The translations under genes were made by a program, and so were the position numbers. The notes below the pieces were generated by a model. The model was not told the DNA's origin, did not search any database, and saw only the letters and a program-made list of their open reading frames with translations. DNA of 56,404 nucleotides from Phenylobacterium aquaticum. GTDB taxonomy: Bacteria > Pseudomonadota > Alphaproteobacteria > Caulobacterales > Caulobacteraceae. Within the stretch, counting starts at the first letter, position 1. The number at the start of each line of letters is the position of its first letter. Shown here one piece after another: positions 24,984-34,312 of the stretch. The stretch covers positions 1 to 56,404 of the forward strand of contig NZ_CANCLE010000005.1 in NCBI RefSeq assembly GCF_947378715.1, read 5' to 3'.

Positions 24984-25811
24984 TCAGCCGATGTTGACGC
25001 TGCCCGAACCGACGATCGCCTTGCTGACGCCGCCCGTGACCTGCTTGACGCTGACATCGCCAGAGCCGGCGATCTTGGCCTTGAGCTCGCCCACGACGCC
25101 GTCGAAGCGCACATCGCCAGAGCCGGCGATGGTGACCGCCATCTCGTCGGCGTGGCCGCCTGCGACGCGGACATCGCCCGAGCCGGCGATCTTGACGTTC
25201 AACGGCCCGCCGATCGAGGCGGCCCAGACATCGCCGGAGCCGGCGGTCTCGACCTCGAGCCGGCCCGCGATCGCCTGGGTGTGGACATCCCCGGAGCCGG
25301 CGATGCGGATCACCGCCTCCCCGACCGAGCCGACATTGACGTCGCCGGAGCCCGCCTCATTGAGCCGGAACTTGCCGGCCACGTTGGCCACGGTCCAGTC
25401 GCCGCAGCCGGCGTTGGAGAAGCTCAGGCTGGCGGTCTTGCCGACCGAGCCGAACACCGCGCCGCCCGTGGCGACATCGGCGTCGCGCGGCGTCCGGATG
25501 ACCACCTGGGGCATATCGGCATAGGCGATGTCGCCGATCCCCGACACCCGCACCGAGACATGGCCCTCGGAGCCGTGGCACTCGCGGATGCGGCGGTCGA
25601 GATTGCCGTCGATGATCCACTTTCCGCCCAGGTTGCGCACCTGCAGCGGCAGGGCGGGATTGGACGAGATGATCTCGACCTTCACGTCTGAGCGATCCTC
25701 TGGGATCACGACGACGCGGGCGACCGCGTCCTTGACCTCGACGGAGGCGGCGTTGGCGACGCCGCCGGCCATGGCCAGACCTGTCGCAGCGATGGCGGCT
25801 AGAAGACGCAT
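24984..25811 (-). CDS. Secreted DUF2807 (putative auto-transporter adhesin head GIN domain) repeat protein
   Basis: This is a 275-residue exported protein with signal peptide MRLLAAIAATGLAMAGGVANA. From about residue 155 to the end the motif AGSGDV recurs every 18-20 residues (six close copies, plus diverged ones such as VGSGSV at the end), the pattern of a right-handed beta-solenoid. DUF2807 proteins are cell-surface or periplasmic and mostly uncharacterised; 'adhesin' is only a family label. AGGAGGAG lies just before the ATG. It is transcribed toward the S10 operon and ended by a large hairpin. Confidence 0.85.
   Translation of the reverse strand: MRLLAAIAATGLAMAGGVANAASVEVKDAVARVVVIPEDRSDVKVEIISSNPALPLQVRNLGGKWIIDGNLDRRIRECHGSEGHVSVRVSGIGDIAYADMPQVVIRTPRDADVATGGAVFGSVGKTASLSFSNAGCGDWTVANVAGKFRLNEAGSGDVNVGSVGEAVIRIAGSGDVHTQAIAGRLEVETAGSGDVWAASIGGPLNVKIAGSGDVRVAGGHADEMAVTIAGSGDVRFDGVVGELKAKIAGSGDVSVKQVTGGVSKAIVGSGSVNIG
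25054..25357 (-). repeat. Tandem 54-60-base coding repeats
   Basis: On the plus strand the core ACATCGCC(A/C/G)GAGCCGGCG recurs at about 25054, 25111, 25171, 25228, 25285 and, diverged, 25338. It encodes the AGSGDV turns of the DUF2807 protein. DNA conservation is higher than the protein pattern requires, hinting at recent duplication or gene conversion. Confidence 0.75.
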
Positions 25812-25898
25812 TCGTCTCCTCCTTTATGAACAACCCTGCGCGGACGGTAGTCGGGCGGCCCTGGGCGAGCAGCTTAATTCGCGGTCATGACAGAGGTT

Positions 25899-27413
25899 TC
25901 ATCTGGCTGCGCCTGCGGCTTCGAACAGCGCCAGCAGATGTTCGTGACGCCATTGTTCCCGCGCCTTGTCCGAACCCGCCACCAGGGCCGCGCAGGGGCC
26001 GGGCTTGGGCGCCTCGGCGCCGATCTGCCCGGCGCAGGCCTGGGCGGGCTTGGCGTAGGTCCCAGGGTCGCGCCAGAGCCCCTCCCCGCTCAGGAAGGCA
26101 TAGGCGATGGCGTTGCGGGCCGAGCGTTTGAGGTCGGCATAGTCGGCCCCCTCCCCCGCCGCCCGGGCGTATTCATGGGAGAGGTCGATGCGCAGCAGGC
26201 CGGCGTCGTCGGTCGACAGGCTGGTGGGCACCCGGCGCTGGCGTAGCCAGGCATAGGGGTGGGCCTTGCCCCGGACCTCCAGGATGGAGTCATTGGACGA
26301 CAGATTGATCTCGACCAGCACCCCCTTGGCCGCCGCCTCCGCCGCCAGGGCCTCGGCCCCATCCTCCTGGGCGAAGTCGACCCCATGGCCGATGCGCCGC
26401 GCGCCGGCCACGCGGATCGCCTGGGCGACGTGAGACCCCAGGTCGGCGGGCGTAGCGTATTTCAGCGTCAGCTCACCGGCGTGAAGAGCCACCGGAACCT
26501 TGCGGCCGTGATCGGTCAGATAGTCCACCATCCGCATGTGCAGGCTGTAATTGGCGAGCGACGCGGGATTGTCCTCCGGCGCCACCATCTGCAGACCCAC
26601 CCAGCGGGGGTCGGCGGCGATCAGGGCCACGCCCAGTTGCAACTGGGCGAAGGTCTGTTCCGGCGCCAGGACCCGGATGGTCTGGACCAGATAGCGGACG
26701 GTCACCTGGCAGCCTGGCGACGCGTCGGGGGCGCCGCACTTCATCACCGTGCGGGCGCGGGCCTCCAGGGCGTCGGTCTGGGCCATGGCGGCGGGGACCA
26801 GGGCTTCGAGCCCGGCCGCGCTGTCGGCCGCCTTCTGGGCCGCCAGATCCCCGCCCTTCCAGCCCGCCTGCCCGCCCTTGAGCGCGGCGGCCAGGCCCTG
26901 GGGCGTGACCATCACCTCCAGATAGAAGGTGTTCTGACGGGCCAGGCCCTCCAGCACGACGGCCAACTCATCCCCGGCCCGGGCCTCCGGCAGGGCGCCG
27001 ATGCGACCAAATGCGGTGAAGAACTGGTCGTGGCCGGAGCGGCCCATGAACTCGGGGTGTCGGGTGGAGAAGGAATCGATCAGCGCCGAGCGAAGGGTCT
27101 CGTCCCGGACCGCCGCAGCCGCCGGCTTCAGGGTGTCATCGGGCGTACAGGGCGGGGCGAGCGCCAGGCGTTTGGTGTCGATGCAGAGTCCGTCCTCAAC
27201 CGCCCACTGCAGCAGGGTCTCCCCGAAGATCGCGCCGGACAGGTGATTGTGCAGCTCGCCGCCCTTGGGAAAGGCGCGGGCGAAGGCGGCCAGCTCGCCG
27301 CCAGTCATATGCGCCAGGTCTGGCTGGCGCGCCGCCGCCGGCCCGGCCAGCAGCCCCAGGATCAGCATCCCCAAGGTCCCGATCGCGATCCGTCCCCTTG
27401 CCCGCCACGCCAT
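25899..27413 (-). CDS. Secreted adenosine deaminase-like metal hydrolase
   Basis: This is a 504-residue enzyme with signal peptide MAWRARGRIAIGTLGMLILGLLAGPAAA. Zinc and catalytic motifs of the adenosine/AMP deaminase family are all present: ELHNHLSG (His-x-His), VALHAGELT (His and Glu), RIGHGVDF (His) and LSTDDAGLL (Asp-Asp). Size and export resemble the ADGF/ADA2 extracellular group rather than the 330-residue cytosolic Add, so it probably deaminates nucleosides in the periplasm. The ATG at 27411-27413 has GGAG nine bases upstream. It reads toward the DUF2807 gene with an 87-base gap. Confidence 0.9.
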   Translation of the reverse strand: MAWRARGRIAIGTLGMLILGLLAGPAAARQPDLAHMTGGELAAFARAFPKGGELHNHLSGAIFGETLLQWAVEDGLCIDTKRLALAPPCTPDDTLKPAAAAVRDETLRSALIDSFSTRHPEFMGRSGHDQFFTAFGRIGALPEARAGDELAVVLEGLARQNTFYLEVMVTPQGLAAALKGGQAGWKGGDLAAQKAADSAAGLEALVPAAMAQTDALEARARTVMKCGAPDASPGCQVTVRYLVQTIRVLAPEQTFAQLQLGVALIAADPRWVGLQMVAPEDNPASLANYSLHMRMVDYLTDHGRKVPVALHAGELTLKYATPADLGSHVAQAIRVAGARRIGHGVDFAQEDGAEALAAEAAAKGVLVEINLSSNDSILEVRGKAHPYAWLRQRRVPTSLSTDDAGLLRIDLSHEYARAAGEGADYADLKRSARNAIAYAFLSGEGLWRDPGTYAKPAQACAGQIGAEAPKPGPCAALVAGSDKAREQWRHEHLLALFEAAGAAR

Positions 27414-27663
27414 CCGACTTCTCTCCCCAAACCCGGTCACCGCGCAGCAGGCGAGAGGCCGTGTCAAGCCTGCGGCCCGGCCGGCACGATCGGACTCCAC
27501 TTTCGCGGCTGAGCTTCTAGGGTGAAGCTCCAGGGTGACGCCGCCCCGAGGGCCTGCGCCGGTTCAGCCGCCGTTCACCCCAGGGTTCGGAAGATCAACC
27601 CGGCACGAGGCGCGCATGCGAAGGCCGTGCGCCAGGGACGAAACGACAGGCTTGAGGTTGGGC

Positions 27664-28425
27664 ATGAAAACCGGAATTTTCTCCATCGCCGCGCTGGTGG
27701 GCGCCAGCACAATCGCCGCGGCGGCGCCGCACGCCGCATTGGCCCAGGGCTATGACGCCCCTCCCCCCGGCAGCTACTGGCAGACCTGCCAGAACGTGCG
27801 GGTCAGCGGCGGCGGGGCCAACCGCACCTTGTCAGCCGAATGCCGCGACGTGCGCGGCGGCTGGCGCAGCTCCAGCCTGCGCTACACCGATTGCCGCGGC
27901 GAAATCGAGAACCGAGACGGCCAGCTGGCCTGCTTCTCCGGTGATCCCAATCAAGGCGGCTACCGCCCGCCGGTCAATGGCGGCGGGTATGGGAACGGCT
28001 ACGGCAATGGCTATGGTCCCGGAAATGGCGGCGGCAACGGAGGCTATGGCCAGGGTGGCTACGGCCAGGGCGGTTATGGCCAGGGTGGTTATGGCCAGGG
28101 TGGTTATGGCCAAGGTGGCTATGGGAACGGCGGCTATGGCGCCGGGGGCTATCCGGGCCGGCCAGGGGCAAGCGGCGGCTCCATCACCATCTTCTATGGG
28201 GTGAACTTCACAGGGCCCAGCTTTGGAGCCAATCGTGAGATCACCAACCTGCCCAAGCGCGACAATGACAAGGCCATGAGCTTGCGGATCAGCCGGGGCA
28301 GCGCCTGGCAGGTCTGCACCGACAGCGACTTCCGCGGCCGCTGTGAGATCTTCACCTCCGATGTCCGTGATCTGAACCAGTTCGGCATGGGCGAGGCCGT
28401 GACCTCCATGCGCCAGGTTCGCTGA
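27664..28425 (+). CDS. Secreted CVNH (cyanovirin-N) domain / Gly-rich linker / beta-gamma crystallin fusion
   Basis: This 253-residue exported protein has a signal peptide ending AALA at residue 27. Residues about 33-95 form a CVNH domain (SYWQTCQNVRVSGGG, LSAECRDVRGGW, SLRYTDCRGEIENRDGQLAC) with the four Cys expected for two disulphides. Residues about 96-170 are a Gly/Tyr/Asn/Gln linker with repeated GYGQG. Residues about 175-253 form a beta/gamma-crystallin-like domain (ITIFYGVNFTGPSFG, AWQVCTDSDFRGRCEIF). CVNH domains bind glycans and crystallin domains often bind calcium, so a sugar-binding surface or matrix protein is plausible. It is convergent with tuf, with a shared terminator. Confidence 0.85.
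   Translation: MKTGIFSIAALVGASTIAAAAPHAALAQGYDAPPPGSYWQTCQNVRVSGGGANRTLSAECRDVRGGWRSSSLRYTDCRGEIENRDGQLACFSGDPNQGGYRPPVNGGGYGNGYGNGYGPGNGGGNGGYGQGGYGQGGYGQGGYGQGGYGQGGYGNGGYGAGGYPGRPGASGGSITIFYGVNFTGPSFGANREITNLPKRDNDKAMSLRISRGSAWQVCTDSDFRGRCEIFTSDVRDLNQFGMGEAVTSMRQVR
28042..28146 (+). repeat. Tandem 15-base repeat in the linker of the CVNH protein
   Basis: Seven in-frame units of GGCTATGGCCAGGGT type, the first five nearly identical, encode GYGQG, GYGNG and GYGAG. Slippage could change linker length in steps of five residues without breaking the frame. Confidence 0.9.
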
Positions 28426-28439
28426 ACACCCAAAGAAAA

Positions 28440-28465
28440 GGCCGCCCAGGTTTCCCTGGGCGGCC
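28440..28465 (-). terminator. Terminator shared by tuf and the CVNH gene
   Basis: A perfect 11-base stem GGCCGCCCAGG/CCTGGGCGGCC with a four-base loop lies between the two convergent genes. On the minus strand TTTTCTTT follows, so it is a good terminator for tuf; the plus-strand side is weaker (TGGTCTTC). Confidence 0.88.
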
Positions 28466-28500
28466 TGGTCTTCAGCGTCACCCTCTGACGAGGGCGGCGA

Positions 28501-29691
<1,191 letters not shown>

Positions 29692-29722
29692 GGGGGTCCC
29701 TGACGGCGTAGGTCGAATGGGT

Positions 29723-29796
29723 TGGAGCGGGTAGCGGGAATCGAACCCGCATCCTCAGCTTGGAAGGCTGCTGCACTACCACTGTGCTATACCCGC
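29723..29796 (-). tRNA. tRNA-Gly (anticodon TCC)
   Basis: The 74 bases fold as a tRNA with acceptor GCGGGTA/TACCCGC and encoded CCA. The anticodon loop CTTCCAA gives TCC. The T-loop GGTTCGATTCC is canonical. It lies 31 bases upstream of tuf. Confidence 0.97.
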
Positions 29797-29848
29797 AATT
29801 GGGGCGGTGCTCGGGCGAGCCTCCCTGAAGATGTTTTGCTCTGGCGCG

Positions 29849-29934
29849 TGGTGGGGGAAGTAGGACTCGAACCTACGAAGGCTGACGCCAGGGGATTTAC
29901 AGTCCCCCCCCTTTGCCACTCGGGACATTCCCCC
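29849..29934 (-). tRNA. tRNA-Tyr (anticodon GTA)
   Basis: This class II tRNA of 86 bases has acceptor GGGGGAA/TTCCCCC, anticodon loop CTGTAAA (GTA), a long variable arm and encoded CCA. It is followed by tRNA-Gly after 52 bases, so the three genes (Tyr, Gly, tuf) probably share a transcript. Confidence 0.97.
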
Positions 29935-30000
29935 AGCGCGCTCAGAGCCCTATTAGGACGCGGTAATCATCTCCGGCCCCAATTTGGAGGGCGTCTTATA

Positions 30001-30807
30001 GTGTCGTCGTCTCACGAACGCAACGCAGCCCGAAAGGGTTCTAAAAAGCCGCATGGAAAGCCCGCCCCCGCGCGCTTCCATCCCAAGCGCGATAACGCCT
30101 CGGATGACTGGCTTTGGGGCTGGCACGCCGTGGCTGCGGCCCTTGAGAACCCGGCGCGGGGCGCGCCCATGCGCCTGCTGGCCACCGCCGATCGCGCCAA
30201 GGAGATCGAGGCGCGATTCGGCCGACCGGCCGCCCTGGAGATCGTCGACGCCCCACTGATTGGTCAGAATCTGCCCGCCGGCGCCGTCCATCAGGGCGTC
30301 GCCCTGCGCGGTCCGCCGCTTGAGGACGTCTCGCTCGAGGACTTCGTGGCCCGGCCCGGCGCCGTGCTGATCATGCTGGACCAGGTGACCGACCCGCAGA
30401 ACGTCGGCGCCGTGCTGCGCTCGGCCGCCGCCTTCGGGGCGGCGGGCGTCATCCTGCAGGATCGCCATGCGCCCAAGCTGACCGGCATGCTGGCCAAGGC
30501 GGCGGTCGGCGCGGTCGACAAGATCCCGACGGCGCGGGTGACCAACCTGTCGCGGGCCATCGAGACCCTCACCGAATCTGGCTGGCGGGCGCTCGGCCTG
30601 GCGGGATCGGGAGAGCGAACCCTGGACGCCGCCCTGGACGGTCAGGCCGTGTTGCTCATTCTGGGCTCCGAGGGCGAGGGGCTGCGCAGGCTCGTCGCCG
30701 AGCACTGCGACGAGCTGGTCCGCATCGCCATGCCCGGCGGGTTCGAGAGTCTTAACGTTTCAGCCGCGGCGGCGGTCGCCCTCTATGAGGCGACACGTGT
30801 CCGATAA
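30001..30807 (+). CDS. rlmB: TrmH/SpoU-family rRNA methyltransferase, probable RlmB
   Basis: This family transfers methyl from SAM to a ribose 2'-OH; RlmB acts on G2251 of 23S rRNA. The SPOUT motifs are clear: QVTDPQNVGAVLRSAAAFG (motif 1), LGSEGEGLRRL (motif 2) and ESLNVSAAAAVALYE (motif 3). The N-terminal L30e-like substrate-binding part includes DDWLWGWHAVAAALENPAR. I chose the GTG at 30001-30003 because GGAGGG lies nine bases upstream, giving 268 residues; the frame is open through the opposite-strand tRNAs, which cannot be coding here. Confidence 0.87.
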   Translation: MSSSHERNAARKGSKKPHGKPAPARFHPKRDNASDDWLWGWHAVAAALENPARGAPMRLLATADRAKEIEARFGRPAALEIVDAPLIGQNLPAGAVHQGVALRGPPLEDVSLEDFVARPGAVLIMLDQVTDPQNVGAVLRSAAAFGAAGVILQDRHAPKLTGMLAKAAVGAVDKIPTARVTNLSRAIETLTESGWRALGLAGSGERTLDAALDGQAVLLILGSEGEGLRRLVAEHCDELVRIAMPGGFESLNVSAAAAVALYEATRVR

Positions 30808-30958
30808 ATGGGGCGAACGCCGTTCGCTCATCAGGCGAAATGCATATACCTCAATCGATTCACCCTTTTGATTTCCGCCTCCACCGTGTTTGTTGTCATC
30901 CTGACACCAAGTTCGGTCACTTTGACCTGTGATCTACGCGATGGGATGGGGGCTTCCG

Positions 30959-32848
30959 ATGGCGGGCGTGTTAACCAAGACGGCGTTGCGGGGGGCTGCA
31001 GCGGTCGCCTTATTGACCTTCGCGGGGTGTAGCGGTCCGTCGCCGCACCAGACCCCGCCACCGCCGAACAGCTATGGCCAGGCTCCGCCGCCGTCGCTGA
31101 TGGGCGGCGCGCCGGGCTCGTCGGACAGCTCCGGCCTGATGGGCGGACCTGGTGGGACGAAGGCCCAGGCGCCTGGGCCGTCCGCGACCTCGAATCCGAA
31201 ATATCTGATGCGTCTGGTCACCTATCGCCGCGCCGACGGCGTGCTGGTCACCGCCATGCGTCCCGTCAAGAATCCCGAAGACATGACCGCCGCCGAGCGG
31301 CGTCAGGTCTATGGCACCCGCTATGCGCCCCGCGCTCATGTCAGCGGCCACGTCCATGCCTATGGCGTCGCCCAGGCGAAGCCTGCGCCGGTGATGATGG
31401 CCCAGGCCAAGCCCGCGCCCCAGATCGTGGCCGCCAAGCCGCTGCCGCCGGTGACGGCCGCGCCCGCGCCCCAGACCGTGGTCAGCGAAACCGCCAAGCC
31501 GGCGCCGATCGTCGCCGCGGTGATGACGCCGCCTCCGGCCACGGGCCTGCCGGCGCCGACCGATCCCAAGCTGGCCGCCCTGCAGACCGCTGTGGGCGGC
31601 GAAGTGGCCGCCGGCTCCAAGCTGACCGTGCCTGAGGGCCTGGCCAAGGGCGAAACCGCCCAGGTCAGCCTGTCGCTGCCCCAGACCCTGCTGGCGATCA
31701 TCCAGCGCGAAGCGGGCAAGCTCGGCCTCGGCAAGGCCGCCAAGAAGGCGGACGTCACCGCCACCCTGTCCGGCGACGGCTATGAGATCACCCCGAACGG
31801 TCCGCAGACCGCCAAGCTGAAGCTCGGCCAGGCGCCCGCCTTCAACTGGCAGGTCAAGCCGGGCGCCGGCGAGAAAGGCCCCCTGAAGGCCGACGTCGAC
31901 GCCAGCCTCAAGGGCTTCAAGCTGCCGATGACCTTCTCGCTCGCCAGCCTGGAGCAGGCGGTGAAGGCCGCCCTGCCCGCGCCGACGCCGCGCGACAAGG
32001 GGTCCCTGCTCGATAAGCTGGCCATCCCCGGCATGCCCACCGTCAAGATTCCCGGCATCGGGGTGGTGGCCTCCAAGAAGGTGGTCGCTGTCGGTCTGCT
32101 GCTGCTGGGCCTGGCCCTGCTGGTGGCGATCGCCCGCAACGCCGGCGAAAGCGCCCGCCGCAATGAGCGTCGGCGGAAGTTCCGCACTATGACCGACACC
32201 GGCGGCCATGCCGTCGAGGTCGACGATCACGACCACGGCCACGGTAGCGGCCTCGCCGCGCCGCTGGCCGCCGCCGCTGCGGGCGCCGCCGCCGCCGGGG
32301 TTATCGCCGCCGCCGCCCACGCTCACGATAATCATGGCCACGGCCATGACGATCACGGGCATGACGATCACGGCCACGCCGCGCCGGCTCACGACGACCA
32401 TGGTCATGCTCCGGCCGCTCATGACGATCATGGGCATGGACATGACGACCATGGCCACGCGCCGGCCGCCGCCCATGACGATCACGGGCACGGCCATGAC
32501 GACCACGGCCACGCCGCACCGGCCGCCGACGACCACGGCCACGGCCACGATGACCATGGTCATGCGCCCGCCGCCGCTCATGACGATCATGGCCACGACG
32601 ATCACGGGCACGCCGCGCCGGCCCATGATGATCATGGGCACGACGACCACGGTCACGCGCCCGCCGCTGCGGCCCACGATGACCACGGGCACGGGCATGA
32701 CGACCATGGCCACGCCGCACCGGCTCACGATGACCACGGCCACGACGACCATGGCCATGCGCCGGCCGCCGCGCACGACGATCATGGCCATGACGATCAT
32801 GGGCACGGGCACGACGACCACGCCAAGGAACTCGAGCACGCCCACTGA
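30959..32848 (+). CDS. Large membrane protein with very His/Asp-rich C-terminal tail
   Basis: This is a 629-residue protein of unknown function. The start MAGVLTKTALRGAAAVALLTFAGC looks like a lipoprotein signal (Cys24), then comes a Pro/Gln/Ala-rich region to about residue 200. Residues about 205-340 look like a beta-rich domain of the kind VxATLSGDGYEITP...FNWQVKPG. A hydrophobic helix (VVAVGLLLLGLALLVAI, about 378-396) is followed by a strongly basic stretch (RNAGESARRNERRRKFR), which by the positive-inside rule would be cytoplasmic. An Ala-rich segment leads into about 175 residues of HDDHGH units with about 59 histidines, a likely metal-binding tail (Zn, Ni, Co or Cu). An ATG ten codons earlier is possible. 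No neighbour hints at function. Confidence 0.8.
   Translation: MAGVLTKTALRGAAAVALLTFAGCSGPSPHQTPPPPNSYGQAPPPSLMGGAPGSSDSSGLMGGPGGTKAQAPGPSATSNPKYLMRLVTYRRADGVLVTAMRPVKNPEDMTAAERRQVYGTRYAPRAHVSGHVHAYGVAQAKPAPVMMAQAKPAPQIVAAKPLPPVTAAPAPQTVVSETAKPAPIVAAVMTPPPATGLPAPTDPKLAALQTAVGGEVAAGSKLTVPEGLAKGETAQVSLSLPQTLLAIIQREAGKLGLGKAAKKADVTATLSGDGYEITPNGPQTAKLKLGQAPAFNWQVKPGAGEKGPLKADVDASLKGFKLPMTFSLASLEQAVKAALPAPTPRDKGSLLDKLAIPGMPTVKIPGIGVVASKKVVAVGLLLLGLALLVAIARNAGESARRNERRRKFRTMTDTGGHAVEVDDHDHGHGSGLAAPLAAAAAGAAAAGVIAAAAHAHDNHGHGHDDHGHDDHGHAAPAHDDHGHAPAAHDDHGHGHDDHGHAPAAAHDDHGHGHDDHGHAAPAADDHGHGHDDHGHAPAAAHDDHGHDDHGHAAPAHDDHGHDDHGHAPAAAAHDDHGHGHDDHGHAAPAHDDHGHDDHGHAPAAAHDDHGHDDHGHGHDDHAKELEHAH
32318..32823 (+). 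repeat. Degenerate tandem repeats encoding the HDDHGH tail
   Basis: Short units built from CA(T/C)GA(C/T)GA(T/C)CA(C/T)GG(G/C)CA(T/C), separated by Ala/Pro codons, run for about 500 bases. Codons vary at third positions between units, so selection on protein, not only recent slippage, keeps the pattern. The opposite strand is also open over the whole region, as expected for such a repeat. Confidence 0.9.
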
Positions 32849-32876
32849 CGAACTGGGCCTCGCCCAGCCGCTCGGA

Positions 32877-32905
32877 CGGCGCCGGATGACAACGATCCGG
32901 CGCCG
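32877..32905 (+). terminator. Hairpin after the His-rich gene
   Basis: A perfect 11-base stem CGGCGCCGGAT/ATCCGGCGCCG with a 7-base loop lies 29 bases past the stop. No T-run follows, so termination strength is uncertain. The remaining gap to 33124 holds only the small ORF listed next. Confidence 0.55.
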
Positions 32906-33028
32906 ACGACCGCGCGAAACCCCGCGCCTTCGGCGCGCGGAGCCGCGTTGCCAAACAGCGTTATCGGTGTTTCACTCCCCGTCTTAGCCGCGCATCAGAC
33001 GCGGCGCGGAGGACGGCAGGAGGTCGGC

Positions 33029-33121
33029 ATGATCAATGCCCTCGGAGCGCTCATCGGCATGATGCTTGCGGCGCTGTGGCGCGGTTGCGCCCTGCACGGC
33101 CGCGCGGGTCTCCCCCAATAG
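33029..33121 (+). CDS. Possible 30-residue hydrophobic small protein
   Basis: A short ORF preceded by GGAGG five bases before its ATG reads MINALGALIGMMLAALWRG followed by CALHGRAGLPQ. The first half is hydrophobic enough to sit in a membrane. It ends three bases before the convergent aminotransferase gene. I do not recognise a family; the strong ribosome site and hydrophobic pattern are the only support, and such ORFs arise by chance. Confidence 0.35.
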   Translation: MINALGALIGMMLAALWRGCALHGRAGLPQ

Positions 33122-33124
33122 GAT

Positions 33125-34270
33125 CTAGACGGCGGTCGCCGCCATGCGCGCGGCGAACCAGGGCGTCAGGCGCTTCAGCGCCTCCTCGACCTCCGGCGTC
33201 GAGACCGCGAAGCTCAGCCGGATGTAGTGACGCCCTTCCACAGGATCGAAATCGACGCCGGGCGCGGTCGCGACCCCGGTGTCGCGCAGCAGGTCCTTGC
33301 AGAAGGCCAGGCTGTCCTCGGTCAGATGTCCCACATGGGCATAGATATAGAAGGCCCCGTCCGGCGGCGCGATCGAGCGCAGGCCGAGATCGGGCAAGGC
33401 GGCCAGCAACAGCTCGCGATTGCGCCGATAGACGGCCACATGGCCTTCCAACTCCTCGCGCGCGTCCATGGCGGCCAGAGCCGCGTGCTGGCTGAGCGAA
33501 GGCGCGGTCAGGAACAGGTTGCCGACATAGGCCCTGGCCCGTGACAGATGGCTCCTGGGGGCCAGCAACCAGCCCAGACGCCAGCCCACCATGCTGAAAT
33601 ATTTCGAGAAGCTGTTGATCACCAGGGCGTCAGGCGCGAACTCCAGGATCGAGCGGGCCGGCGCCACATAGCTCAGGCCGTGATAGATCTCGTCGGAGAC
33701 GATGCGGATGCCGCGCGCCTGGCAGACCTTGGCGATCGCCTCCAGCTCCTGAGCCTCGATGATCGTGCCGGTCGGATTGGCCGGGCTGGCCAGGACCACC
33801 CCGGCCGGCGCGGGATCCAGCGCCTCCAGGTGAGCGGCGGTCAGCTGGAACCGGCTCTCGGGTCCGCAGGCGATCTCCACCGGAACCATGTGCAGGGCCT
33901 TCAGGGTGTTGCGATAGGCCACATAGCCCGGCCGCGCCAAAGCCACCTCATCCCCTGGCGAGAAGCTGGAGGCCAGGGCGAGCAGCAGGGCCGGCGACGC
34001 CCCACAGGTCAGGATGATCTGGTCGGCCTCGACCTTGACCCCATAGGTCTCGTCATAGTGCCGCGCGATCCGCGCCTTGAGCGCCGGGCTTTCCCAATAG
34101 CCCATGCCGTCGGTGTCCAGCACCTGGTGGGCCACCGCTATGGCCGCCGCCGGAGCGCCGGTCGAGGGTTGGCCGAACTCCATGTGGATGATGGAGCGCC
34201 CCTCCGCCTTCAGCCGGTGGGCCAGGCTGGAGATGGCGATGGCGTGGAACGGATCGATCTGGGCGGACAT
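33125..34270 (-). CDS. Class I/II PLP-dependent aminotransferase
   Basis: This is a 381-residue fold-type I aminotransferase. The PLP lysine is in NSFSKYFSMVGWRLGW (about 230). ASPANPTGTIIEAQEL, SDEIYHGLSY and the late Arg in YIRLSFAVS (alpha-carboxylate binding) are as in aspartate/aromatic aminotransferases. The start MSAQIDPFHAIAISSLAH fits relatives; a GTG 12 codons upstream is also possible. The amino donor and acceptor cannot be told from sequence. It follows the beta-propeller gene by 42 bases. Confidence 0.9.
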   Translation of the reverse strand: MSAQIDPFHAIAISSLAHRLKAEGRSIIHMEFGQPSTGAPAAAIAVAHQVLDTDGMGYWESPALKARIARHYDETYGVKVEADQIILTCGASPALLLALASSFSPGDEVALARPGYVAYRNTLKALHMVPVEIACGPESRFQLTAAHLEALDPAPAGVVLASPANPTGTIIEAQELEAIAKVCQARGIRIVSDEIYHGLSYVAPARSILEFAPDALVINSFSKYFSMVGWRLGWLLAPRSHLSRARAYVGNLFLTAPSLSQHAALAAMDAREELEGHVAVYRRNRELLLAALPDLGLRSIAPPDGAFYIYAHVGHLTEDSLAFCKDLLRDTGVATAPGVDFDPVEGRHYIRLSFAVSTPEVEEALKRLTPWFAARMAATAV

Positions 34271-34312
34271 GGCCGCTTGGTAGCCAGAAACCAGCCGCCT
34301 GACCACCGCCGC

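Noticed and set aside
32318..32823. CRISPR-like or microsatellite array
   Set aside because: Units are short, irregular and in frame, and encode HDDHGH; there are no unique spacers.
31010..32845. Open frame of 611 codons on the minus strand opposite the His-rich gene
   Set aside because: It mirrors the GC-rich repeat; translation is low-complexity Val/Met/Gly, and the plus frame has signal, domain and tail.
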